Below, piece after piece: positions 29,063-37,757 of a stretch of DNA of 64,000 nt (position 1 is the first letter of the stretch; every line of letters begins with the position of its first letter). The notes under the pieces are model-generated. The model was not told where the DNA came from, searched no databases, and saw only the letters and a program-made list of their open reading frames with translations. The position numbers and the translations under genes are program-made. The stretch is from NCBI GenBank assembly GCA_029550345.1, contig JAKPHK010000059.1, positions 18,236 through 82,235 of the forward strand, given 5' to 3'. The DNA comes from Pseudomonadota bacterium (lineage in GTDB: Bacteria; Pseudomonadota; Alphaproteobacteria; Sphingomonadales; Sphingomonadaceae).

Positions 29063-29763
29063 AACCCGCCATAGTCGCCAGCCGGGGCTGAGGTGTTGAG
29101 TCGGTAGTTGTCCTTGAACAGCCAGCCCAACGCGTCGCGGCGCTTCTGTTTCTCGATCGTGGTCCGCAGCGATGGGTTGGTGACTACGGCGATCCCATCG
29201 ATCACCCGGCCGATCTTCTTGCAGGTCCTGGCCAGTTCGCCGCGGTAGGCCGAAGCGCTGTTTCCGGCATTCGGCCGCATGACATAGGACGTTGTGCTGA
29301 CATAGCTTTCCACGGCGACGGCCAGCTCACGGGCCAGTCCGGCTGGATTGAGCAGGCGGTCCTCGCCCATGTCCAGCTCGCTCGCGCTGTCTGACACGCG
29401 CACCTTCCAGCTGACCCTGATTTGGCTTCCGCCGCTGCCCTCCACCGGATCCAGACTGAAGCGGACCATACTGCCCTCGCTGTCCGCAGCGGCGGGGATG
29501 ACCAGATCGGTTTCGCCATCCTGGCCGATCATGACCTTGGGGCGTACCCGATCGATCCCCAGACGCTCAAGCGGTGAGGGGCAATTGGCAAGCTCCATGA
29601 TCCGACTCTGAAAGGCGGGAACGGACATATTCAGCGAATCTTTGCCCGACAGCGGGTCCGAAATCGATCCGCACCGGCCAACCGCCAGGGCCAGTACAAT
29701 CACCACCCCGGCGCAGCCTAAGCCTGATCGCCGCCACGTCCTAGTAGTCTGAAGGTCCTGCAT
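29053..29763 (-). CDS. Secreted/anchored protein of unknown function
   Basis: Encodes 236 residues. A hydrophobic segment near residues 16-31 is followed by a Cys (GRCGS), so it is membrane-anchored or possibly a lipoprotein. The middle contains charged beta-rich stretches (RFSLDPVEGSGGSQIRVSWK) and the C-terminus is rich in Gly/Tyr (SAPAGDYGGFYD). No family recognised. GGGGGGACT precedes the chosen ATG at 29763; the frame is open further up to 29913. It starts 23 bases inside the preceding gene, so the two are an operon. Both are probably envelope proteins specific to sphingomonads. Confidence 0.65.
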   Translation of the reverse strand: MQDLQTTRTWRRSGLGCAGVVIVLALAVGRCGSISDPLSGKDSLNMSVPAFQSRIMELANCPSPLERLGIDRVRPKVMIGQDGETDLVIPAAADSEGSMVRFSLDPVEGSGGSQIRVSWKVRVSDSASELDMGEDRLLNPAGLARELAVAVESYVSTTSYVMRPNAGNSASAYRGELARTCKKIGRVIDGIAVVTNPSLRTTIEKQKRRDALGWLFKDNYRLNTSAPAGDYGGFYD

Positions 29764-30502
29764 AGTCCCCCCGGGCCGAATCGCCGCGCGCATCGTCCAT
29801 CGGTTCTGCGGCCTCCTCTGCCTTGGAACGCTCTTCGCGCTCTGCTTGTTGCTGGCGGTATTCGTCGCGGCGTGAAGCTGCACCGGGGTCGTCGGGGATC
29901 GCGGGGTCGCCATAGCTCCCCTGCGGACCCTCGCCGCCTTCCATCAGCCAGCCCAGCCCCTCCATGTACCATTCCGGATATTCTGCCATTTCGTTGGCAA
30001 GCCTGAGCTTCCGCGAATCGGTGGTGATCGCCAGGATCGTCATGATTTCCGCAAATTCGCGCTTCTCGCTGTCAATGTTCTGGCCATCTTCCAGCTTTTG
30101 CGCGGCCTTGCGAAGCAGTTTACCGAGCAGTGTCTCGACCTTCGCTTCGCTGATGTACTTTGTTTTTCCGGCAAAGGTCACCTTGGTATCCGGAACGTCG
30201 ATCGCGGCGTGTAGCACGCTGGTCTTGCCGTCGGCAGAGGGTTCGAAGGTCAGCTTGATGGTGACCGGATATTCGCCATCACCGGGAATGGTAAAGAGCA
30301 CCTCGCCGGGCGCGGGTTCTGTCCGCACCACTTTCAGCCCGGGGAACATCACCCCAAGGTCCGGGTTGAGTGAAACCTTGCCCAGGGCTTCCTGAACCTT
30401 GTCTGCCGGGCGGTCCACGGCAAATGCAAAGTCCTCGCTGCCGCGTCCGCAAGCGGTAAGGAGCAGGCTGGCCATCACGACCACAGGCAAACCAAAACGC
30501 AT
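29741..30502 (-). CDS. Lipoprotein of unknown function
   Basis: Encodes 253 residues with a clear lipobox (LLLTACGR, Cys at 18). The rest is soluble, with the segment YPVTIKLTFEPSADGKTSVLHA resembling a beta-rich domain, and a charged C-terminal tail (RQQQAEREERSKAEEAAEP). No family recognised. It is the upstream partner of the gene at 29763 and divergent from trcR, so the 160-base spacer carries promoters for both directions. Confidence 0.75.
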   Translation of the reverse strand: MRFGLPVVVMASLLLTACGRGSEDFAFAVDRPADKVQEALGKVSLNPDLGVMFPGLKVVRTEPAPGEVLFTIPGDGEYPVTIKLTFEPSADGKTSVLHAAIDVPDTKVTFAGKTKYISEAKVETLLGKLLRKAAQKLEDGQNIDSEKREFAEIMTILAITTDSRKLRLANEMAEYPEWYMEGLGWLMEGGEGPQGSYGDPAIPDDPGAASRRDEYRQQQAEREERSKAEEAAEPMDDARGDSARGDYAGPSDY

Positions 30503-30614
30503 CGATCCTCCACCGGGCGCTCCTCGCCCCGGGGGCGGATTTGTAGTTCGAAATCACTAAGATGAGGTTGCCCGCTTGCCCCGCGCGGCAATTGCGCCTA
30601 GATGCGGGCCAAAC

Positions 30615-30643
30615 GGCCGCTCCGCGATGGGGCGGCCCTTCTA
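30615..30643 (+). other. Terminator-like hairpin in the trcR leader
   Basis: GGCCGCTCC (30615-30623) pairs with GGGGCGGCC (30629-30637), one G-T pair, over a 5-base loop, followed by CTTCTATTTT. It lies 26 bases before the trcR start, inside the leader. It could be an attenuator, a terminator of an upstream short transcript, or a 5' RNA-protecting structure. Confidence 0.45.
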
Positions 30644-30662
30644 TTTTCAGACGGAGAAAACC

Positions 30663-31364
30663 GTGACCCAGCCGACCCCGCTGATGCCGCATGCCACCGC
30701 TTCGTGGCTGGTCGACAATACCGCTCTCAGCTTTGAACAAATCGCGGAATTCTGCGGTCTGCACATTCTGGAAGTGCAGGCTATGGCCGATGATCTGGCC
30801 AGTTCGAAGTACACCGGGCGCGATCCGGTTCGTTCGGGCGAACTGACTATGGCCGAGATCGAGAAGGGCCAGGCCGATCCCGCCTATGCTCTGAAGATGC
30901 AGAAGGCGCCGGTCACGGTCAGTCGCACCAAGGGTCCGCGTTACACACCGGTATCCAAGCGGCAGGACAAGCCCGACGGGATCGCATGGATCCTCAAGAG
31001 CCACCCCGAAATCTCGGATGCGCAGATCGGCAAGCTGATCGGCACCACCCGCAACACCATCGCCGCGATCCGCGATCGCAGCCACTGGAACATTGCCAAC
31101 ATCCAGCCGAAGGACCCGGTGACCCTCGGCCTGTGCAGCCAGCGTGAGCTTGATGCGATCGTCGCCAAAGCAGCCAAGAAGGCCGGCTTGCAGGATGAAG
31201 TCGGCGATGACGCACGGCTTGGTGATGACCGGGTTGCGCTGATCGAGGAACTGCGCGCCGAGCGTGAGGCCCAGGCCAAGGCCGCTGGCGAAGCCGCTCA
31301 GGAAGCCGAAGCCCAGGCCTGGCTTGAAGCCAAGCGGGCTGCCGAAGCAGCCGGCGAGGAATAA
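30663..31364 (+). CDS. trcR: TrcR-type cell-cycle regulator (DUF1013)
   Basis: Encodes 233 residues from a GTG preceded by GGAGA; an upstream GTG-free extension to 30576 lacks a ribosome-binding site. Motifs are LMPHATASWLVDNTALSFEQIAEFCGLH, the DUF1013 helix-turn-helix start, and IGTTRNTIAAIRDRSHWN, a second HTH. The Ala/Glu-rich C-terminus is a probable coiled coil. TrcR is described in Caulobacter as a RNA-polymerase-associated regulator tied to cell cycle; the same role here is inferred. Confidence 0.9.
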   Translation: MTQPTPLMPHATASWLVDNTALSFEQIAEFCGLHILEVQAMADDLASSKYTGRDPVRSGELTMAEIEKGQADPAYALKMQKAPVTVSRTKGPRYTPVSKRQDKPDGIAWILKSHPEISDAQIGKLIGTTRNTIAAIRDRSHWNIANIQPKDPVTLGLCSQRELDAIVAKAAKKAGLQDEVGDDARLGDDRVALIEELRAEREAQAKAAGEAAQEAEAQAWLEAKRAAEAAGEE

Positions 31365-31388
31365 GGCTCTCAGCCACCCTGAATCGGC

Positions 31389-33125
31389 ATGGCCTTTCGC
31401 CGCGCGAAGGGCTATGCCGCTTACATGACTGTCAATAGTGTCATTCCCGAACCCTGGCGCGAAAATTTTGCGCACCCCGGATCTTGGGAGCTTGACCTGC
31501 CACCACTGAGCCTGCCCGCCATGTTCGGTCAGGCCGTTGCCCGGTTCGGTGCGCGGCCGCTGGTCGATTTTATGGGGCGGCGCTTCTCCTATTTCGATCT
31601 TCACGCAGAGGCCGCCGCCTTTGCCGCCGGTCTTCAGGCGCTGGGTGTGGCCAGGGGCGACCGGGTCGGGCTCTATCTCCCCAATGTGCCGATCTATGTT
31701 TCGGCCTATTTCGGGGCGGCGATGGCCGGGGCGACCCTGGTCAACTTCAGTGCACTCTATACCGCCCCTGAGCTGGCTGCCCAGGTCGAGGATTCGGGCA
31801 CCCGGCTGCTGGTCACACTTGATTCGGCGGCACTGCTGCCAACTGCACTCAAGGTACTGGAAAGTTCTTCACTCGAGCGGCTGGTGGTCGGGTCGCTGGG
31901 CGCGATGTTGCCCTTTACCAAGCGGGTGCTGCTGAAATTGCTGGGGCGCAAGGCGCTGACGCCGATTCCGCACCGCGATGATGTGACGCGCTGGGAGGAT
32001 CTGCTGGTCCGCACACCGCCCGCGCCGGTTGCGATTGATCCGCAGGCCGATCTGGCGCTGCTGCAATATACCGGGGGAACCACCGGCACGCCCAAAGGCG
32101 CGATGCTGACCCACCAGAACATCACCGCCAATGCCCGCCAGGTGAACGCACTCGATCCGCAGGCCGGTCAGCGCGATGTGATCGTCGGGGTGCTGCCGCT
32201 GTTCCATGTCTTCGCCAATGTCGCGGTGCTGAACCGCACGGTCCTCAACGGCGGGTGCATCGCCATGCTGCCGCGGTTTGAGGCCGGGCAGGCACTCAAG
32301 ACGCTGGAGAGGGTTCGCGCCACAGCCTTTCCCGGGGTGCCGACGATGTATCAGGCATTGCTCGATCACCCGCGTGCGGCCAGCACCGATTTTTCGAGCT
32401 TGCGGGTCTGTATTTCCGGCGGAGCCCCCCTGCCGTTGCCGCTGAAGCAGCGGTTCGAGGCGCTGTCCGGCGCACGGCTGGTTGAAGGCTATGGCCTGAC
32501 CGAAACCTCGGGCGTGGTCAGCTGCAATCCTTATGAGGGCGAGGAACGCCCCGGCACGATCGGGCAGCCGCTGGCGGCAACGCGGTTACGCCTGCTGGGC
32601 CGCGATGACCCCACCTGCGATGCGCCCGAAGGTGAACCGGGTGAACTGGCGGTACAAGGCCCGCAAGTGATGCAGGGATATTGGCACCGTCCAGAAGCTG
32701 CGGCCGATGTCTTTGCTGATCGACCTGACGGCCGCTGGCTGCGGACTGGCGATGTCGCCACGCTTGATGCCCAGGGCTATGCCTCGATCGTTGACCGGAT
32801 CAAGGACATGATCGCGGTAGGCGGTTTCAAGGTTTTTCCCAGCCAGGTTGAGGCTGTGCTGGAGGAGCATCCCGCGATCAAGGAAGTGCTGGTTATCGGA
32901 ATGCCCGACGAATATCTGGGCGAGGTGCCGCGCGCCTTTGTGACATTGCAGGACGGTGCCGCGACCGATGGCCCGGCTCTGCGCGACTGGCTGAATGCAC
33001 GGGTCGGCAAGCACGAACGGGTTGATCAGGTAGTGGTGCGGGAAAGCCTGCCCAAGACGATGATCGGCAAGCTCGATCGCAAAACTCTGCGTGAGGAGCT
33101 GGCAAGGAGCGATCCGCCGGCTTGA
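31389..33125 (+). CDS. Long-chain fatty-acid-CoA ligase (AMP-binding)
   Basis: Encodes 578 residues (from 31389; an ATG at 31425 is a shorter alternative). The P-loop YTGGTTGTPKGAM, the A5 motif GYGLTETSGVV and the C-terminal GWLRTGDVATLD-like WLRTGDVATLD, KDMIAVGGFKVFPSQVE and LPKTMIGKLDRKTLR define an acyl-CoA synthetase. It activates fatty acids with ATP and CoA for beta-oxidation. It follows trcR by 24 bases and may share its transcript. Chain-length preference is not predictable. Confidence 0.9.
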   Translation: MAFRRAKGYAAYMTVNSVIPEPWRENFAHPGSWELDLPPLSLPAMFGQAVARFGARPLVDFMGRRFSYFDLHAEAAAFAAGLQALGVARGDRVGLYLPNVPIYVSAYFGAAMAGATLVNFSALYTAPELAAQVEDSGTRLLVTLDSAALLPTALKVLESSSLERLVVGSLGAMLPFTKRVLLKLLGRKALTPIPHRDDVTRWEDLLVRTPPAPVAIDPQADLALLQYTGGTTGTPKGAMLTHQNITANARQVNALDPQAGQRDVIVGVLPLFHVFANVAVLNRTVLNGGCIAMLPRFEAGQALKTLERVRATAFPGVPTMYQALLDHPRAASTDFSSLRVCISGGAPLPLPLKQRFEALSGARLVEGYGLTETSGVVSCNPYEGEERPGTIGQPLAATRLRLLGRDDPTCDAPEGEPGELAVQGPQVMQGYWHRPEAAADVFADRPDGRWLRTGDVATLDAQGYASIVDRIKDMIAVGGFKVFPSQVEAVLEEHPAIKEVLVIGMPDEYLGEVPRAFVTLQDGAATDGPALRDWLNARVGKHERVDQVVVRESLPKTMIGKLDRKTLREELARSDPPA

Positions 33126-33244
33126 TCGTTTGTCCGGGCTTTGGTGGGTTTACGCAAGGACCGCAGTGCGGGAAAACAGGTGCATAGCGCGACAAGTCTG
33201 CGCCCCACCTTCTTTGCTGCGCGAACCCCTGTAAGGGCTCGACG

Positions 33245-33652
33245 TCAAATCGACGCGAGGCTTACTACGGCGCTGTCTTCACCAACCGCGCGCGGCGCGA
33301 AGCGGCCATCGACCTGGGCGCCCTGCTCGATCGTCAGCGAATCGTAATGGACATCGCCGTGGATCCGCGCGGTCTTGAGCACCACCAGATCGCGAACGGT
33401 GATGGTGCCGCGAACCGTGCCCGAAAGCCGTGCGCTTTCGGCCTTGACCGCGCCGACGATTTCGCCGCTTTCGCCCTGGACCAGTGCGGTGCAGGTCACA
33501 TCGCCTTCAACCTTGCCGTCAATGTGCAAATCGGCTGAGGCGGTAACATCGCCCTTGATCCGGATGTCGGTGCCGAACACGCTGAAAGTGGGGTTGGCCA
33601 TTGCTCTACCTGTCGGCTTGTGCGGCGCCGGGTCCGCTTTTCTGGAAAACAT
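33245..33652 (-). CDS. Bactofilin
   Basis: Encodes 135 residues from an ATG at 33652 that lies inside the upstream M23 gene; an internal ATG at MANPTFSVFG is possible. The bactofilin core is a right-handed beta-helix visible as repeats (GDVTASADLHIDGKVEGDVT, GEIVGAVKAESARLSGTVRG, TARIHGDVHYDSLTIEQ). Bactofilins polymerise without nucleotide and scaffold peptidoglycan enzymes. The M23 peptidase in the same overlapping pair is the likely partner, as known for BacA/LmdC of stalked and budding alphaproteobacteria. Confidence 0.88.
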   Translation of the reverse strand: MFSRKADPAPHKPTGRAMANPTFSVFGTDIRIKGDVTASADLHIDGKVEGDVTCTALVQGESGEIVGAVKAESARLSGTVRGTITVRDLVVLKTARIHGDVHYDSLTIEQGAQVDGRFAPRAVGEDSAVVSLASI

Positions 33653-34775
33653 CGGGAACTGCCTCAAGGAAAGGGCGTGGATTGACCGGGCGGTCGCCGA
33701 CCCGGACCTCAAAGTGGAGGTGCGGTCCGGTCGAACGTCCGGTGCTGCCGATCAGGCCAATCTGCTCACCCGGAACTACCGGTTTGCCGACCACGGTGCG
33801 GAAGCCAGACATATGGGCATAGCGGGTGATCAGGCCGTTACCGTGGTCGATTTCCACCACGTTGCCATAGCCAGAACGCTGGCCGACAAAGCTGACCGTG
33901 CCCTTGGCCGCGGCATAGATCGGTGCCCCCATCGGGCCCCGGAAATCGAGTCCGGGGTGAAATTCGCCGCCGCCACCGGTGAAGGGATTGGCGCGGTAGC
34001 CATAGCCTGACGAGATATATTCCAGGCTGGCCGGAAGCACCTGCGGCAGACCGGCGACCGACCGTTCGAGCGCGTCCATCCGCGCCAGGCTGGCGGCAAA
34101 ACGGGCGAAGCGCGGATCGATCGTTCCATCGGAAGAGGTTGCCATGTCGATCAGCGGACCACCCTGAGCGGTCTTGTCATCCAGGCTGGCGAGCATCGTC
34201 TGGGGGTTGAGGCCAAGCTGAGTCAGATGCGCCTCTGCCGCAGCGGCGCGGCGATCGGCCAGGCGGGTCAGGCCTTCGATGTAGGCCAGCTGGCGTGCTT
34301 CGATCCGGGCGAGATCAGCGGCCCCGGGCACGGCCATCGAAACCTTGGTTACGGTTTCGGCCGCTTCGCTTGCGCTGTCGGATACCGTTTCACCGGACTT
34401 GGCGTTCTTGGGCAGATCACCCAGCACCGACTGGGTGGCCTTTTCGATGAAATCCTGACGACGGTTGAGATCGTCCTTAACCTTGCTGAGATCGTCGCCA
34501 TAGGCCTTCAGGCGGCTCTCGGAGCTGGCGACCTTGGCTTCGCGGTCAAGCAGCGAGGCACGGTCGCGATTCGACAGGTAATTGGCAATCGCCATCCCGC
34601 TAATCGAGAGCACCCAGACCAGCAACAGGCCCGCAACCGCCCCCGCGCCAATCATCTGGACGCGCGAAGACACCTTGATGAAACGAACCTGCCCTTCGGA
34701 CCGCATGAAAAATTCGCGATCCGGAAACCAGGCCCGCATCCGGGCGCTGAACCCGCTGGCGGACAGTTTTTGCAA
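33606..34775 (-). CDS. Membrane-anchored M23 metallopeptidase, bactofilin partner
   Basis: Encodes 389 residues. A basic cytoplasmic start and one TM helix (about residues 43-65) lead to a periplasmic coiled coil (about residues 75-190) and a LytM domain with intact ligands (FHPGLDFRGPMGAPIYA; GPHLHFEVRVG). The short cytoplasmic N-terminus is the part that would contact the bactofilin polymer. It is the first gene of the pair and overlaps the bactofilin gene by 47 bases. It should cleave peptidoglycan peptide cross-links at sites set by the bactofilin. Confidence 0.9.
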   Translation of the reverse strand: MQKLSASGFSARMRAWFPDREFFMRSEGQVRFIKVSSRVQMIGAGAVAGLLLVWVLSISGMAIANYLSNRDRASLLDREAKVASSESRLKAYGDDLSKVKDDLNRRQDFIEKATQSVLGDLPKNAKSGETVSDSASEAAETVTKVSMAVPGAADLARIEARQLAYIEGLTRLADRRAAAAEAHLTQLGLNPQTMLASLDDKTAQGGPLIDMATSSDGTIDPRFARFAASLARMDALERSVAGLPQVLPASLEYISSGYGYRANPFTGGGGEFHPGLDFRGPMGAPIYAAAKGTVSFVGQRSGYGNVVEIDHGNGLITRYAHMSGFRTVVGKPVVPGEQIGLIGSTGRSTGPHLHFEVRVGDRPVNPRPFLEAVPDVFQKSGPGAAQADR

Positions 34776-34963
34776 AGCGACCCCAAGTCCCTGGTTAATT
34801 TGTTGGTCGCGCGGCTAGCAGGTGAATCCCGGGTAGGCGAATCTGGCGCCCCCAAGACTCGTTGAATCGAACGAGGCGCGCGACGAATCGTTTTCTTGCT
34901 GACATCGGTGAAAGGAATCGCGGCGGTGACAAGCGTGGACGGGAGTGTTACGCGCCCGGAATC

Positions 34964-36238
34964 ATGATCGCGCCCCCCACCGAAACGCCCAGTCCCGAAG
35001 CTCTGGTTGCGCAGCTTGCGGCATCCGGCCGCGCGGCCCAGCGGGTGCTGGCCCGGGCCGATCACGCGGCCAAGGCAACGGCGCTCCGAGGCGCGGCGCA
35101 GGCCTTGAGAGAGGATGAGCCCGCGATCCTTGCGGCCAATGCCGAAGACCTTGCCGCAGGCCAGGCGAACGGCCTCAGTCCGGCTATGCTCGATCGGCTC
35201 AAGCTCGATTCGGCTCGCCTGTCAGGCATCGCTGATGCGGTTGATTCGATTGCTGATTTGTCCGATCCGGTGGGAAAGGTCATCGATACGGTGACACGCC
35301 CCAACGGGCTGGTGCTAAGCCGGGTGCGGGTGCCGATCGGGCTGATCGGGATCATCTATGAAAGCCGCCCCAACGTCACCGCCGATGCAGCCGCGCTGTG
35401 CCTGGCATCGGGCAATGCGGTACTGCTGCGCGGCGGCAGCGAGGCGGTGCGTTCCAACCGGGCAATCCATGCCGCGCTGGTGCGCGGGATCGAAAGCGCC
35501 GGACTGCCGGGCGCGGCGATACAGCTGCTGCCGACTCAGGACCGGGCGGCGGTTGGCGCGATGCTGGCGGCGGCTGGGCTGATCGACATGATCGTGCCGC
35601 GCGGCGGGAAAAGCCTGGTCGCGCGGGTTCAGGCCGATGCCCGGGTGCCGGTTCTGGCTCACCTGGACGGGATCAACCACACCTATATCCACGCCGCCGC
35701 CGATCCGGCCATGGCGGTAGAGGTGGCGGTAAATGCCAAGCTGCGCCGGACCGGGATCTGCGGGGCGATGGAAACCCTGCTTCTCGATGCCCAGTTCCCC
35801 GCCGCGCAGGCGGTGGTTGCCGCGCTGCTCGATCGCGGCTGCGAACTGCGCGGCGATGCCCGCGCCATGGCGCTCGATCCACGGATCCGACCCGCCACGG
35901 ACGAGGACTGGGACACCGAATACCTTGATAGTGTGCTGTCGGTTGCGGTGGTTGACGGCCTCGACCCAGCACTCCGCCACATTGCGGCGCATGGCTCACA
36001 GCATACTGAAGCTATTGTTTCACAAGATGAAACGGTCGTTGAACGGTTCCTGCACGAGGTTGATGCGGCGATTGTCATGGCCAATGCTTCAAGCCAGTTT
36101 GCCGATGGCGGCGAATTCGGACTGGGTGCGGAAATCGGCATTGCAACCGGGCGGCTCCACGCGCGCGGCCCGGTCGCGCTTGAAGGTCTGACCACCTACA
36201 AGTGGCTGGTCCGCGGGACCGGGCAGGTGCGGTCCTGA
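34964..36238 (+). CDS. proA: Glutamate-5-semialdehyde dehydrogenase (gamma-glutamyl phosphate reductase)
   Basis: Encodes 424 residues. The catalytic Cys is in RRTGICGAMETLL; other landmarks are VPIGLIGIIYESRPNVTADA, LRGGSEAVRSNRAI and FADGGEFGLGAEIGIATG. It reduces gamma-glutamyl phosphate to glutamate semialdehyde in proline synthesis. The frame extends upstream to 34862, but the ATG at 34964 matches the family start. proB is not adjacent. Divergent from the M23/bactofilin pair. nadD begins inside its 3' end. Confidence 0.95.
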   Translation: MIAPPTETPSPEALVAQLAASGRAAQRVLARADHAAKATALRGAAQALREDEPAILAANAEDLAAGQANGLSPAMLDRLKLDSARLSGIADAVDSIADLSDPVGKVIDTVTRPNGLVLSRVRVPIGLIGIIYESRPNVTADAAALCLASGNAVLLRGGSEAVRSNRAIHAALVRGIESAGLPGAAIQLLPTQDRAAVGAMLAAAGLIDMIVPRGGKSLVARVQADARVPVLAHLDGINHTYIHAAADPAMAVEVAVNAKLRRTGICGAMETLLLDAQFPAAQAVVAALLDRGCELRGDARAMALDPRIRPATDEDWDTEYLDSVLSVAVVDGLDPALRHIAAHGSQHTEAIVSQDETVVERFLHEVDAAIVMANASSQFADGGEFGLGAEIGIATGRLHARGPVALEGLTTYKWLVRGTGQVRS

Positions 36239-36876
36239 GGCGGATCGGGCTTCTTGGCGGGAGCTTCAACCCCGCCCATGGCGGCCACCGCCGGATCAGC
36301 CTGTTTGCCTTGGATGCGCTCGGCCTGGATGAGGTCTGGTGGTTGGTCTCTCCCGGCAATCCGCTGAAGCCCAAGGCCGGGATGGCCCCGCTCGCGGCAC
36401 GGCTGGCCTCGGCCCAGCGGCAAGCCAGGCGTGCGCCGATCGTGCCGACCGCGATCGAGCGCGAACTGGGCACGCGCTTTACCGTCGATACCCTGCGCAG
36501 GCTCAAGGTGCGCTATCCCAAATACCGCTTCATCTGGCTTATGGGCAGCGACAATCTGGCCCAGTTTCACCGCTGGAAGGCCTGGCGCGCGATCGCCCGC
36601 GCCATGCCGATTGCGGTTATCGCCAGACCGGGCTATGAAGGTGCTGCCCGGGCGAGCCTCGCCGGGGCCTGGCTCGGCCGATACCGGCGGTCCGCTGCCA
36701 GCCTGAAGCACCGGGCAGGATGGAGCGCACCCGCGCTGATACATTTGCGATTCGATCCCGATCCGCGCTCGGCGACTGCCGTTCGCCGCGCCGATCCAGA
36801 CTGGGCCAGCCGCTTTTCCGGCAAGCGCCAGCGGGATCGATTGACGCACCATCCCGTTGAACCCGACATCGCATGA
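36202..36876 (+). CDS. nadD: Nicotinate-nucleotide adenylyltransferase
   Basis: Encodes 224 residues if it starts at a GTG (36202) inside proA; the first motif, RRIGLLGGSFNPAHGGH, begins at about residue 13, so a CTG at 36235 (CTGA overlapping the proA stop) is an alternative. The (H/T)xGH nucleotidyl-transferase motif is HGGH. It makes deamido-NAD from nicotinate mononucleotide and ATP. No ATG start is available near the motif, so the start is unusual either way. Confidence 0.88.
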   Translation: MAGPRDRAGAVLRRIGLLGGSFNPAHGGHRRISLFALDALGLDEVWWLVSPGNPLKPKAGMAPLAARLASAQRQARRAPIVPTAIERELGTRFTVDTLRRLKVRYPKYRFIWLMGSDNLAQFHRWKAWRAIARAMPIAVIARPGYEGAARASLAGAWLGRYRRSAASLKHRAGWSAPALIHLRFDPDPRSATAVRRADPDWASRFSGKRQRDRLTHHPVEPDIA

Positions 36877-36916
36877 ACCCCCGCGACGCCCGCCCAGAGG
36901 AACTCTTTTCGTTTTC

Positions 36917-37315
36917 ATGACGCCTGCCAGCCCCAATCCGGCCACCGCCGCCACGCCCGCCCCGCTCCCCGCATCGGAGCCGGGCTCGCTTCACGAACTG
37001 ATCCTCAAGTCGCTTGACGACGACCAGGCGCAAGAACTGGTCTCGATCCCGCTTGAGGGCAAGAGCTCGATCGCTGATCACATGGTGATCGCCTCGGGTC
37101 GTTCGACCCGTCAGGTCGCCGCGATGGCCCAGAAGCTGGCAGAACGGGTCAAGCAGGGCGGCTTCGGCCATGTCCGGATCGAAGGCCTGCCTGCTGCGGA
37201 TTGGGTGCTGATCGACGCAGGCGATGTGGTGGTCCACCTGTTCCGCCCCGAAGTGCGCACGTTCTACAACCTCGAACGGATGTGGGCATTCGGAGACAGT
37301 GCCGGCGCCGCCTAG
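36917..37315 (+). CDS. rsfS: Ribosome silencing factor RsfS
   Basis: Encodes 132 residues with a Pro/Ala-rich N-terminal extension before SLHELILKSLDDDQAQELVSIPL and the conserved MVIASGRSTRQVAAMAQKL and DWVLIDAGDVVVHLFRP. It binds L14 (uL14) and blocks subunit joining. A TTG at 36857 gives a longer form, but the ATG fits better. It sits between nadD and rlmH, as usual in bacteria. Confidence 0.93.
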   Translation: MTPASPNPATAATPAPLPASEPGSLHELILKSLDDDQAQELVSIPLEGKSSIADHMVIASGRSTRQVAAMAQKLAERVKQGGFGHVRIEGLPAADWVLIDAGDVVVHLFRPEVRTFYNLERMWAFGDSAGAA

Positions 37316-37325
37316 GCGCACCGCG

Positions 37326-37748
37326 ATGCAGCTCCACATCATCGCCCGCGGCAAGATCGCCCGATCGCCCGAAGCCGAGCTGGTGGAGCGTTATGCCAAA
37401 CGGATCGCCTGGCCGCTGCGGCTGACTGAGCTACCCGATGTCGGCGGGACGATCCCTGCGGCGCAGACCCCCTGCCGCGAGGTGCTGCTCGACGAACACG
37501 GCAAGCAGATGAGCTCGGAAGACTTCGCCGCCCTGCTGGGCCGCTGGCGCGATGACGGCGTGCGAGAGGCCCGGTTCCTGATCGGTGCCGCCGATGGGCA
37601 CGGCGCGGCGGCGCGCGAGAAGGCCGATCTGCTGCTCGGTTTCGGGGCGATGACCTGGCCGCACCTGCTGGTCCGCGCGATGCTGGCCGAACAATTGTGG
37701 CGGGCAACCAGCATTCTTGCTGGCCATCCCTATCATCGTTCGGGATAA
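37326..37748 (+). CDS. rlmH: 23S rRNA pseudouridine-1915 N3-methyltransferase
   Basis: Encodes 140 residues of the SPOUT family: QLHIIARGKIARSPEAELVERY, LDEHGKQMSSEDFA, FLIGAADGHG (SAM loop) and the AEQLWRATSILAGHPYHR C-terminal knot. It methylates pseudouridine 1915 in helix 69. Follows rsfS by 10 bases. Confidence 0.95.
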   Translation: MQLHIIARGKIARSPEAELVERYAKRIAWPLRLTELPDVGGTIPAAQTPCREVLLDEHGKQMSSEDFAALLGRWRDDGVREARFLIGAADGHGAAAREKADLLLGFGAMTWPHLLVRAMLAEQLWRATSILAGHPYHRSG

Positions 37749-37757
37749 GGCCCGGCA

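Noticed and set aside
30279..31604. 441-codon minus-strand frame opposite trcR
   Set aside because: Runs through the divergent promoter region and opposite two supported genes.
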